Assembly: GCF_016545825.1 (NCBI RefSeq)
Contig: NC_052614.1
Coordinates: 35,248,072-35,312,071, forward strand
DNA length: 64,000 nt
DNA from: Eucalyptus grandis
Taxonomy: Eukaryota; Streptophyta; Magnoliopsida; Myrtales; Myrtaceae
Direction of reading: 5' to 3'
The translations under genes and the position numbers were made by a program. Of the stretch, positions 12,447 through 23,210 are shown piece by piece. Every line of letters begins with the position of its first letter. The stretch's first letter is position 1. The notes beneath the pieces were generated by a model. That model did no database searches. It worked only from the letters and a program-made list of their open reading frames with translations, and was not told the DNA's origin.

Positions 12447-14313
12447 TGTTGTGTGATCAAGATGATGAGAGAAACTGGGAGGGGGACTATCGAGTTTGAT
12501 GGGCAATGTTGCGAGACAATAGACCTTAGTTTTTATTTTCGAAAGTTCGTTGATTTCACGAAAAATGAATGATTTGAAGAATATTTTTTTTAAATGATTA
12601 CTTACATCATCTACAAAAATAAATAAAGAAAAACATTTTTATTGAGAACATATTTAAATATAAATTATTATCAATAATAAGAATTTTTTTCGCTAATTAA
12701 TTAATTCAAGCAATATGAAAGATTATATTAAGGAAAATATTTTCTAAATTATTTTTCACGAAACATACCAAGTATAAATATTCTTCCAAATTCGCTTCAT
12801 AGATTTTAAGGTCGTGTTATTGCCTATTGGTTGCTCATATGACACTTTTTTTCTTTTGCTGGTACAACGTCTGTGTCTTTCTTATGTCACCTCTATTGTC
12901 GTTTTCTATATTGGTGAAATTGCTACGTTGTCGTTTTGGTCTCGTCTCAAGAAGGCAACACTAGAAACTAAATTTCAATAATTTGCCTCCAAATATGCTT
13001 TTTTTTTTCATGGAAATTTAGTTTTGTTCACACACGATTGATATTTGACCCCAGTGAGCGATTTATAACTACCGTTGAGCTTATGGTTTCTCATGATTAT
13101 AACTAATTAACAAAATTAAGCTACAAGCTTACAACGTAAGAAAATTCAAAGTATAACAAAAGATGTCATCTTATAAAATGGATCGGATTTACTAAATTTT
13201 CTCACACAATTTTGCTATATGTCCAAGTTTCAAATTGAATATATATGATGAAATTTTATTATAAAAATAGACTTTGATCAACACATATACATAGATAAAT
13301 ATTTAAGAACTTGGGAATAGTTATACAATCACTTTACTATGAATGGGTGTCAACGCATATACATAGATAAATATTTAAGAACTTGGAAATAGTTATACTT
13401 TGCTATGAATGGGTGTCAACGCATATACATAGATAAATATTTAAGAAGTTGGGAATAATTATGCAATCACTTTGCTATGAATGGGTGTCGGTAAGGAAAT
13501 TTTAGTCCTATTAGAATTCTTTCGAGGTACAAGAACTTGTCAGTAAGAGTTGGTCATTAAATTACTAGGGTTTTTAGACCAAAAAAAAAAAAAATACTAG
13601 GGTTTAGGAACGTGCGGTGCGCAGCCAAGAAAACATGGAATAAGTACACATAAACCCCCCGCCCCCGGGCGGCGCGCTTACTACAATTGCCTCTAGAAAT
13701 CCCCAAGCTGGCACCATTTTCCTATCTGTGCTACCGTCATAATTCATAAAATAAGTATATTTTTATTATCTTTTTGCCCAATAAAAACATGCCACAATCA
13801 GAAGATAAATTTTGGCCTTTGTTTTATGTGTGATAAAATTTGAAGAAGATATGGTTAACAAGCAATTCTAGATTATAGTAGATTGAAAATTTGCAAAGAT
13901 GTTACGCTAACGGATGTGAAAAAACTCAGTGCGTAAATAAATAATTGCTAGATTCTGACCAAAACGAAAACAAATATTTGCTGGATGGCATGCAATTTTA
14001 TCAGCAGTTTGTTGGGAACAAACTATAAAAAAAAAAAGAACTTGAAGGATGAAATTAGGTTTTTTCACGAATTATTCCTGAATTTAACGAAGTTGGTGGC
14101 CATAGGGCAGACTTGTCTCAAGGGCACTGGTTCAGGAGTTTTACAAGTTGTGTTGAAAAGTTTTAGGGTAAATATGTCCAAAAAGGACATAGATCATGGT
14201 TCTCCATTGGTTTATAACTAATAAAAGAATCAATTTGCGAGGAATTAGATGGCTATTCTAGGAGTATATGTGATGCGATGTTGTAACTATGTGAAATGAT
14301 GGTCACTTAGAGC
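12447..14313. other. Unassigned AT-rich intergenic DNA
   Basis: No coding homology recognised. It contains the three-unit tandem repeat at 13279-13488 and a short GC-rich patch near 13656-13680. Confidence 0.45.
13279..13488. repeat. Three tandem units of 72, 66 and 72 bp
   Basis: Each unit starts CAACRCATATACATAGATAA and ends GAATGGGTGT (starts at 13279, 13351, 13417). The middle unit lacks six bases (CAATCA region). The unit has no coding capacity. Confidence 0.9.
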
Positions 14314-14757
14314 GCGCATGATAACCATTCTATTTCTAGTTAGATTTATTTTGTTGTCTTGGGAACATATTTGAAACATAAATATATTTGGTAACGTAAT
14401 TTCATTTTTCTAATTCTAAAATAGTTTTTTGTCCAAAAATAGGTTAGTAACATAAGTAAGAAATAAAAATTTCTACTTCTATTTATGGAATAAAAATGAG
14501 AAGTAATTTTTTTTCTCATTGCACCCTTACTACTAGCTGACCATTGCCTACTGTCCTCCACCACCATTGCCTGCCTCTCCCTGCTAGCCGTTGTCCTTAG
14601 CCACTCGCCGTATTCTATTGTCAACCACCCAAGAGGGAAAAATTTTGTGTTTTTATCAAACTTATATTTTTGTTTAGAAACTCGTCTAGGGAACAAAAGA
14701 AAAAAAATCTATTTTTAATCATAAATTGTATTTAGAAATAGAATGGTTACCAATCAA
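14314..14757. mobile_element. MITE with AACCATTCTATTTCTA terminal inverted repeats
   Basis: The left end AACCATTCTATTTCTA (about 14323-14338) is mirrored by TAGAAATAGAATGGTT (about 14733-14748). The interior is AT-rich and also partly palindromic (GGTAAC/GTTACC blocks), and encodes nothing. No clear target duplication was found; an A/G microsatellite (AAAAAG units) abuts the right end at about 14757-14789. Class II superfamily is unresolved. Confidence 0.6.
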
Positions 14758-15069
14758 GAAAAGAAAAAGAAAAAGAAAAAGAAAAAGAAATGTATGTCCT
14801 ACCCTTAGACAAAATCAATAGAACTACCTCTAGGTGTAAGCGGCACAACCTATCTATGCTAACGCTGTCTCAAACCATCATATGTGGCAACGGATATACA
14901 ACTAGGCTTGAGAATTACATTATCGCTTTGACAATATGCATGAAACGATTCTGGTACTTGCAAATTTTGCTGCTTTTTCTCTAACGATTAGATGATTTAT
15001 CACTATCTTTGTCATCAAAAGTCTTGTTAAGCTCTCCAGTAAAGAGTGCAAGTCACAGCCCAGCCCTCA

Positions 15070-15521
15070 ATTGTAGCTGCAATTTTCTTCCTCCATCTAG
15101 TAATGTCATCTCATCAGATATTGTAATAACACATTCCTTTCCTTTTTTTTGGCTTATGCGATTAATACACCAACTTCTCTCTCACCAACTCATATTGTTC
15201 CGATTTGTGCAATCTCCTCTGATGTGTTGATCATCTGTGCCCTGTTTTTTCCTCTCTCTCTTTTTTTTTTTTTTTAATTTGTTACTATTGCATCATCTGC
15301 CTTAGTGATGCCAAGTCTCAGGCCCATTGCATATTCATCCCATCTGCAACTTACTTGTATCCCTCAATGAATATGCTCGTGTGAGGATTGTGGCGCATGC
15401 AAATCATGGTTTGCCTTTGCCATTAGCTTTACAAGACTAGGACCAATGTTTTCAATTCCATTCTTGAACTCAACACTTCTTGTCATAGTAACACGTCCAT
15501 TATCACCCTGGGGCACCAAAA
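15070..15521 (-). pseudogene. Mitochondrial chaperonin Cpn60 (HSP60) pseudogene fragment
   Basis: Read on the minus strand, several frames give consecutive pieces of the mitochondrial Cpn60 equatorial and intermediate region in the right order: GAP then VTMTRSVEFKNGIENIG and PSLVKLMAKANHD, CATILTRA, FIEGYK and VADGMN, AMGLRLGI with DAIVTN, RAQMINTSEEIAQIGTI, and GKECVITISDE. At least four frameshifts, several stops and a poly-A/GA insertion near 15262-15280 break it. The pieces join without intron-sized gaps, which suggests a processed (retrotransposed) copy. It is cut at its upstream end by the giant LTR beginning at 15523. Chaperonin 60 folds imported proteins in the mitochondrial matrix; this copy cannot. 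Confidence 0.8.
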
Positions 15522-15522
15522 T

Positions 15523-15544
15523 TGTGACGTCCTGATTTTCAACG
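15523..15544 (+). repeat. Start of a giant LTR (family A, copy A1), split by the copia insertion
   Basis: TGTGACGTCCTGATTTTC matches the start of the giant LTR at 32775 (TGTGACATCCTGATTTTT) and that at 63500. The rest continues after the copia element at 22975. Confidence 0.7.
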
Positions 15545-16007
15545 TGTTGGGGTTGTCAGATTCTCAAAAACCGGATTCGACACTAAATCAAACCCCTCAA
15601 ATGAATGCGGAAGATGAGCCCAGGAAAAACACATGCATCACCGATCCTAAGGCACATCACAGAATTGAACGTACCTTGTTAGCCACAGATTAAACACCGA
15701 CGGTGATATGAGGAAGAGAAACCGATCCCATTCGATCCGATGACGCCAATTGGCCTTGAAGGGAAGATGGCATCGCCTTTTTCTCACTGTTTTTCTTTTT
15801 TGGAGGGAGAGAGGAAGGAGGAACGTACGTAAATGCCAAAAGGTGCGTTCCTCCCTCTCTTTTCTCCCTTATATACGTCCCCTCCAAAAGAAACGTACCC
15901 CTTCATCATATCCTCCATCCATGGGCTCTAATCTTGTGGGCCGGGCTTTTAGGCTCAACATGGGTGGACGGGCCAACTTAGGCCCATCACATTAAATAAA
16001 ACCATCA
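15545..16007 (-). repeat. 3' LTR of the full-length copia element
   Basis: 463 bp, TG...CA, aligned end to end with 22510-22974. It contains the shared AGGAGGAACGTACGTAAATG block and a TATA-like TTATATACG at about 15869-15877. Confidence 0.92.
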
Positions 16008-16016
16008 TCTCCCACT
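16008..16016 (-). other. Polypurine tract of the copia element
   Basis: On the minus strand AGTGGGAGA sits immediately before the 3' LTR, the required plus-strand primer position. Confidence 0.75.
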
Positions 16017-17103
16017 CGCACATGGTGGGCCAAACATGATTCTCTTTACCTCTCTTCAACATTCATACCGGTGAATAATCCGTGCAACCAGCATACTTTA
16101 AGAGCTCGTTGCTATACCTCTGTTAATAATATATAGTAGCTCATAATAAGCATCACACTCTGAGTAGATTTAGTATGTAGTACCCTAGATCGATCAATCA
16201 CATTTATATCTCTCTTGATTTCTTTTAAGCAATGATATATATATATATATATATCTATATTGTATTCACAATTATGATTATCTCAAAGACAGTCATAATT
16301 GGTCGATCAGTGAATACAAAACTTAGAATGTGATTCTCCATATTCGATCTTTCTCTTTCTTTCAAACTCTCAATTTCAGTTTAGCTTGCTTTTCTTGAAA
16401 TGTCCCATTAGATCGAATCAACTCATGACCATTGGCAACATCTTAAGATAACAAACACTAAATAGAAAATCTTGAGAATAAGTAAAAGTCATGAGGGCAC
16501 TAAAATTGAGGAACTCTTTTCCTCAAGAGTCTCACATGGCATAAAAGTTGAAATCAAACTTTTGCCACTCTTATTGGTCGTCTCATGCATACGTAGTATG
16601 AAATACGTATTACGGTATTAACTCATTTCCCATGGAGCGTATGTCTACACCTTCAATACCGTACAAATGATAGTTCAGACATATCCAATGTCTAACTTGA
16701 ATTCACGTATCTATTCATTTACAAAATTCATCAGAAGTCACATATGGCATCATAGACAGATAAAGTAAAATATGTTGGGTATTTTACTTTCGAACATAGT
16801 AAATATCATGTGCTCATCTTAATACTCAGTTAAGGCGACTTATATATTTTAAGCTTGAGCTCTCGATTATCACCTAGATAATAAGCTTAAAAATAGTCTC
16901 ATCTCTATTTATCACACAGTAAATAGAGGCGATTACCCGTGTGAGTGGGCTAATCTTTTATCTGTCCGACATATTTTCTCAACTTAAAGTAATGCACTGA
17001 GCATTAAGATGCATAAAGATCAAACAAAGATTCATAGGCATTAACAATGAAAAACCCAAAGTTCATAAATGTGAATAAATCAGGGAAATTACAATCCAGT
17101 ACA

Positions 17104-20100
17104 TCAGACTCTACGCAATCCTAGAGATTTTACATGACCACAAAACACATCTCTAGGTATTGGCTTTGTCATAGGATCTACTACAATTCTATGCGTAGAT
17201 ATGTACTGTAAGTTCACATCCTTTCGTTCAACCATATCTTTGACAAAGTTATATTTTGTATCTATATGTTTGGTCTTGCCATGATATTTTAGATCTTTGG
17301 TGTACGCTATAGCTGCTTGGCTATCACAGTTAACCAACAATGGATTTGCAGTTTTTTCAATGACACCTAAATGATCCAAAAATCTCTTAAGCCAAACTCC
17401 TTCTTGTACCGCTGCTGAGAATGCCATGAACTCAGCTTCCATCGTGGACAAGGCTATACATGTTTGCTTCTTACTGTTCCATGATATGGCACCATTGTTT
17501 AGTAAGAAAACAAATCTAGAGGTAGATTTTTTTTCATTTAAATCTCATTTCCAATCAGCATCTGAATAGCCTTCAAGTCGCATATCCTTTCCTTGGTAAT
17601 TCAACTTGTAATCAGCAGTTCCCTTCAGATACCTCAGTATTCTCTTAACGGCCTTCCAATGTGTTTGACTTGGGTTGGATTGGTATCTACTCACCATTCC
17701 AACTGCAAAACATATGTCAGGTCTTGTACACATCATAGCGTACATCAAGCTCCCAACGGCACTAGCATAATGAACACGTTTCATTTGTTCCTTCTCTTGT
17801 GGAGTCCTTGGACAAAGTCTATGGCTCAATCCTTTACCTTTTGTAATAGGAGTGTCTATGTGTTTACAATCTTGCATACGAAATCGTTCAAGAACCTTAT
17901 TTATATATGTTTCTTGCGAAAGAGATAACGATCTCTTTGAACGATCTCTTGAAATCTTAACTCCAAGAATGTATGCAGCTTTACCCATATCCTTCATCTC
18001 AAAGTTGGAAGATAACCAACTCTTGACAGTATTAACAAACTCCATATTACTTCCGGCAATTAGTATATCATCAACATATAATGATATGATCACAAATTGA
18101 CCTTTGGATCTTTTGATATATACACAATGATCCCCATTTATCATTGTAAAATCATATGCCATTATGGTATTATGAAAACGTATATACCATTATCTTGACG
18201 ATTGCTTAAGGTCATATATCGATCTCAAAAGTCGACATACATTTTCTTCTTGGCCTTCTTTAATGAAACCAGCAGATTATTCCATATATATTTCTTCCTC
18301 TAATTCTCCATTGAGGAAAGCAATCTTAATATCCATTTGATGTAACTCAAGATCCATACTAGCCACTATTGCCAGAATAATGCGAATCGAGGTAAATCTT
18401 ACTACAAGAGAAAATGTTTCTTCATAATCAATTCATTCCTGTTGATTATACATCTTCACCACAAGGCGAGCCTTATGCCTTTCTATCGAGCCATCAGCTT
18501 GTCACTTTATTTTGAGAACCCACTTGTTCCCAATAGCTTTGCGTCCTTTTGGAAGATCAACCAGTTCCCAAACTCGGTTTGACTTCATTGACTCAATCTC
18601 CTCTTCCATTGCATGAATCCATTTTTCCTTACTAGGGCAATTCAGAACCTCATTAATATTTCTTGGCTCATCCTCATCTTGCGGAGCAATAATAAAAGCT
18701 TCATCTTCAATGTCAAAACGTCGACGAGGAATACTTTGGCAACTTGTTCGCCGTATGGGAGATTGTACACTTTGCACATCATTCCCATTATGCTCCCACT
18801 AGGATTAGATAATGATGACGTCGTCTCACCATGTGGTTGCAATTGAGAATGAGTTGAATTCAATTCATCACTTCTCATATTACTCCCACTTGGACGGACT
18901 CTACTAATATCATTATCTTGATCCAAGGTTTCAAATAGGGAGTAATCTTCCCCTATTTTGCCTTTCTTAGGAAATTCATCCTCTAAGAATGTGACATCCC
19001 GTGATTCAAATTCAGTTATACTCCCACTTTCCTACTCACCTATGAACACATACCCTTTCGAGTGTTCGGAGTACCTTATGAAAATACTCTTCTTTCCTCT
19101 GGGACCCAATTTCCCAAACTTGTGAGAGGACTCATGAGTATAGGCAGCACAACCTCATGACTTAAGAAAACTTAAGTCTGGTTTTCTACCTGTCCATAAC
19201 TCATATGGAGTGGAAGTAACTGATTTGGAAGGCACCCGGTTAAGTATATAGGCAGCAGTTAACAACGCATCACTCCAAAAAGTGATAGGTAAGTTAGCAT
19301 GTGCCATCATTGACCTAACCATTTCCAGTAGGGTTCTATTTCTTCTTTCTGCAACACCATTTTGTTGAGGAGTATATGGAATAGACAACTGTCTTTCTAT
19401 TCCTTCTCATCACATAATTTTCTAAACTCATCAGATAAATATTCTCGATCTCGATCGGATCTTAATACTTTTATTTTTTTGTCTAATTGATTTTCTACCA
19501 AGTTCATAAAACTTTTGAAACAACTTAATGCTTTAGATTTATGAGAAATCAAATAGACATATCCGAATCGAGTATAATCATCTATAAAAGTGATGAAATA
19601 AACAGCCCCATGCCTTCCTCTCACATTCATTGGACCACATACGTCAGAATGGATTAAGTGTAGAGGAAATTCGGCTATTTTACCTTTTCCAAATGGTTTC
19701 CTTGTTGTTTTCCCTACAAGGCAATGCTCACATATGGGCAAATTGACTTTTTCAATGTTGCCCAACAAGCCTTCTTTGGCTAGTCTATTCATATGTTGTT
19801 GGTCAATATGACCAAGTCTAGCATACCACACATTCACATCATTATCATATGAATTAGGAGACGTGGGAAGGGAATAACAAACATTTGCATTAACATAGTC
19901 AATATCTAATACAATGAAACCATCCAAAAAATAACCACAACCATAGTAATTTGTATTAAAAAACAAATCCACACCTCTATTATGGAAGTTCATATTAAAA
20001 CCTAATTTAACCAACACTAAAACAGACACTAAATTCCGACGAATCTCCAGAGCATACAATACATAATGTAGGAACAAAGTGCATCTACCACGCATGTTTA

Positions 20101-20383
20101 GTTGGTAGGTGCCAATTCCTTTCACTTCAACTTTGGAGTTATTTCTCACATAGATCCACTTAGTTCCAGTTGGTATTCGTTGGAATTCCACGAAGGATTC
20201 TCTATCCTTTGCTACATGGTTTATCGCTCCTAAATCCACAGTCCACAAAGGATTAAACACAGTTAAGAATACAGAACTCGACACAAAAGCAAAGTTCTGA
20301 AAAGTATAAGGGGTGTTTACCTTCTTTGGCTCACGATAGTCGCGAGCATAGTGACCCTTCTTGTCACAGTTGTAACACTTCAC
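17104..20383 (-). pseudogene. Copia pol remnant: zinc knuckle, protease, integrase, reverse transcriptase, RNase H
   Basis: Minus-strand frames read in order. 20383-19397: a zinc knuckle CYNCDKKGHYARDY whose last cysteine is Tyr, a protease motif DLGA in place of DSGA/DTGA, the GAG-pre-integrase HLGH-type region, and an integrase core with HSDVCGPM and FIDDYTRFGYVY. 19388-19155: integrase PYTPQQNGVAERRNRTL. 18777-18502: reverse transcriptase start (KWIHAMEEEIESM). 18162-17545: RT with the YVDD catalytic box. 17451-17104: RNase H with STMEAEF and KHIDTKYNFVKD. A stop follows SDADWK at 17545, and frame breaks lie at 19390, 18780-19150 and 18165-18500. Mutated protease and knuckle residues confirm loss of function. 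Confidence 0.9.
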
Positions 20384-21201
20384 CTTGTAAGCTTCTTCAT
20401 TCGAGGACGCTTTCCTCTTTCATGTTGGTTAAGCTTAGGCTTCTTCCCTGAAGGATCTGCTTCCTTGCCTTTCCTTTTATCAAACAAGTTAGGATGTTTG
20501 CGCTTGGAGCTCGAAGCTCCATGTGAGCTAGAACCAGCATGGTAGATTTTAGCTTCTAGCTTAGCTGCCAAGAGGCGGTCCTCTTCCAGCTCAAGATGAC
20601 GCACTGCATTCTCAAAGGTTTTGATATTTTCATTATGGGTCAGATGCACCTTCATATGCTCCCAACTCTGAGGTAAGGAACGAATCACTGCTTGCACTTA
20701 TTACTCATCAGTGAGGACATGGCCAGCATCTTTCAGCTCATTAATCATGTTTGACATCTTTCTAAGATGTTGCTTCATGGTCTGACCATGAGGCTTCTTA
20801 TAAGAGTCAAACCTAATAGTGAGTGCCTCGCCCGGTCACCTTTGAAATATATGACCAAATCTTGCTGCCAATGCTTCCCACATTTCCTTGGCATTCTCAA
20901 AACGCCTAAACTCTCGCATGATGTCATTTTCCATGCTACTTAGAAACGTAATGTGAGCAAGAGAGTTCTTTCTTTTCCATGCGGCAAATGCTTCCTTATC
21001 TCTCTTGTGCTGTGCAGTGTTTCCTTCTTCAAGTTCTACCATGGTTAGGTTAAGAGCTTCTAGTGCCTCTTGCTCTTCCAGTACATATTGGATTTTCATG
21101 TGCCATATTTCATAGTTATCGCCATTGAGCTTTTCACCTTTGTTCAGCTTGGCAACTATGCTCTTTGTGGCTGAAGCCATTGATCTGAACACATTAGACA
21201 T
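20380..21201 (-). pseudogene. Copia gag remnant
   Basis: The minus-strand frame 21201-20836 starts with an ASATKSIVAKLNKGEKLNGDNYEIW-type gag N-terminus (the W-containing block typical of copia gag). A frame interruption lies near 20830 and a stop at about 20698; the frame then continues to 20380 with QAVIRSLPQSWEHMKVHL, the usual gag C-terminal half, and a basic tail. It overlaps the next frame (zinc knuckle) by four bases. Confidence 0.85.
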
Positions 21202-21568
21202 ATATGCACAAATTATTAATGCCTATCATTTATGCATCCATTTTGCACAGACCATCATATTAATGAACAATTTCAAGTAAGGTTTCAGAATCAAAAGGTT
21301 ACTATGTTTCCAATCATCATCCAAAAATCTTAACTTAAAACTATCATTAATATAATTGTCTTATGCAAAATAAATTCTATGAAGCTACAAAAACTTCTAT
21401 GAACTACCCACAGCAATCAACAATAACAGAAAGCAAATAATATTTGACATCCAATAGAATAATAATACTTTCACATAATAATATCAGTTGCTACATCAAC
21501 AACAATCAGATAGTAAACATTACATAAGATGTTCACAAAGCACACTTAACAAAGGCCAGCCAATACAT

Positions 21569-21961
21569 CTAACACCAAGTCAATACACGAACTGGAAAAG
21601 ATCCTATTTTATTCAATTTCTTGATCTTTTCCCTTGTAACAATCCAATAATAATCATTTATAAAATCCATCACAATTTTCTTATATGAAGCGGCTTTGTT
21701 GACATCCCATATGCGATTCAACACTCCTTGCCATTCTAGTGAAAGGGTGTTCATGAAAAATCGCACCATCTCAGACTATGGCATATGACGACCATTCCAT
21801 ATGACTTTTTGAATTTTCCCATTGATTTCAAGAACGTGGTCAATTAAGTCACCACTCTCCCATCGATGATCAGTCAGCTCAGCTATCAACTTAGAAAGCA
21901 TTTCCTTTTGTTCATCAGTAATTGCGCGAACATGTGTGCGCAACCTAAGGAGAGGCATTGT
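21569..21961 (-). pseudogene. Extra gag-like reading frame in the copia leader
   Basis: Upstream of the recognised gag, one minus-strand frame is open for about 130 codons apart from a single stop at 21776. It contains LIAELTDHRWESGDLIDHV, then IQKVIWNGRHMP and FFMNTLSLEWQGVL, whose spacing resembles the middle of copia gag (the helical block before the SLPxxW segment). It could be a divergent second gag fragment, a remnant of an older element, or an element-specific leader protein. I cannot choose between these by eye. Confidence 0.4.
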
Positions 21962-22050
21962 TCATGCAACAAATGCAGAACAAATAAAGAATCACATATA
22001 ATCCACATAGACTTAATTGGAAAAAGAAACACATTCCTTTTTTTTTTTGG

Positions 22051-22330
22051 GTCAACGGTCAACGGTCAATGGTCAACGGTTGTCAACGGTCAGCCGAGTC
22101 GAGTCGCTGGGTCGGGCGGGCCGGTTGGACTAGTCGGACCGGACAGACCGATCAAACCGGTCGGGCTGAGTCGGATGGACTGTCCCGCACGTGCAGCACG
22201 CGTGCAGCTGACATCACGATGACGCGCCGAAGACGTCGATTCATTCTGGCTAAGCGTGGGGGCGCGTCTGGCCGCCGTTGGCGGCGTTCCACCACTCGTC
22301 GCGATCGTCTCGACAAGACCTTCCATCCAA
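22051..22330. repeat. GC-rich leader segment with GGTCAAC reiterations
   Basis: Within the copia leader, GGTCAACGGTCAA-type phrases repeat at about 22051-22095. They are followed by a GC-rich stretch with CCGGT/GGTCGG alternations that is out of keeping with the AT-rich element around it. No protein was recognised. Confidence 0.5.
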
Positions 22331-22494
22331 CGCCATCAAAAATCGATTTTGAGTTACAGAAACTCAAAAAAATGGATGAACAGTGCTTGAGTGTCGGGAT
22401 TTTTCGCCCCGATTGGTGTTGGCCGATTAATTTCGCGAAAATCCTATTAAAAATCATTCATAAACATCAAAAGGGGTCGGAAAAACATGAACTA

Positions 22495-22508
22495 GAGCTC
22501 TAATACCA
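22495..22508 (-). other. Primer binding site of the full-length copia element
   Basis: TGGTATTAGAGCTC on the minus strand, one base from the LTR end ...CCAACA. It is one mismatch from the TGGTATCAGAGC initiator tRNA-Met site. Confidence 0.8.
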
Positions 22509-22509
22509 A

Positions 22510-22974
22510 TGTTGGGGTTGTCAGATTCCCAAAAACCGGATTCGACACTAAATCGAACCCCTAAAACGAATGCGGAGGACGAGCCTGGGAAAAACATATG
22601 CATCATCGATCCTAAGGCACATCACAGAATTGAACGTAGTTTGTTAGCCACAGATTAAACACCGACGCCGATATGAGGAAGAGAAACCGATCCCGTTCGA
22701 TCCGATGACGTCAATTGGCCTTGAAAGGAAGATGTTGTCACATTTTTCTCACTATTTTTCTTTTTTGGAGGGAGAGAGGAAGGAGGAACGTACGTAAATG
22801 CCAAAAGGTGCGTTCCTCCCTCTCTTTTCTCCCTTATATACGTCCCATTAAAAAAGAAACGTACCCCTTCATCATATCCCTCCATCCATGGGCCCTAATC
22901 TTATGGGCCGGGCTTTTAGGCCCAACATAGGCGGACGGGCCAACTTAGGTTCATCACATTAAATAAAACCATCA
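22510..22974 (-). repeat. 5' LTR of the full-length copia element
   Basis: 465 bp, TG...CA, matching 15545-16007 with scattered substitutions (for example GTTGTCAC against GGCATCGC near the middle). Confidence 0.92.
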
Positions 22975-23210
22975 TAACGCTACTTTCGATTAGATGAAAT
23001 GGGCTTTTCATCGATGTGCCTACAGTCTTTTTCTCTGAGCTGATCACTCATGAGATAACTAATCTATCTAGTAAAGCTGTTAAGGAATATAAATGCAACT
23101 AATTTGAGAGTTCGATCAGAAATAGACTGCTCGACCGTGCTAATCTGCAAGGGTCAATATGGCACTATCAAAATTGATTAGAGACCGGAGATAAGCCTAA
23201 ACAAGGGTAA
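22975..23210 (+). repeat. Continuation of giant LTR A1 after the copia insertion
   Basis: GGGCTTTTCATCGATGTGCC, the TCTTTTTCTCTGAG block and the CACTCATGAGATAACTA block match the same order at 32820-32890 and 63545-63605. Similarity fades near 23210, through divergence or truncation. Confidence 0.65.

Larger units (their letters stand above)
15545..22974 (-). mobile_element. Full-length Ty1/copia retrotransposon, inactivated, nested in giant LTR A1
   Basis: Complete LTR-internal-LTR structure of 7430 bp on the minus strand. LTRs at 15545-16007 and 22510-22974 both run TG...CA. Flanks CAACG (15540-15544) and TAACG (22975-22979) fit a 5-bp target duplication with one change. Order on the minus strand is primer binding site, long leader, gag, zinc knuckle, protease, integrase, reverse transcriptase, RNase H, long non-coding 3' part (16017-17103), polypurine tract. 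The pol order INT-RT-RH is diagnostic of copia. Multiple stops and frameshifts and mutated catalytic motifs make it immobile by itself. LTRs differ at scattered sites, so the insertion is not very recent. Confidence 0.93.
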
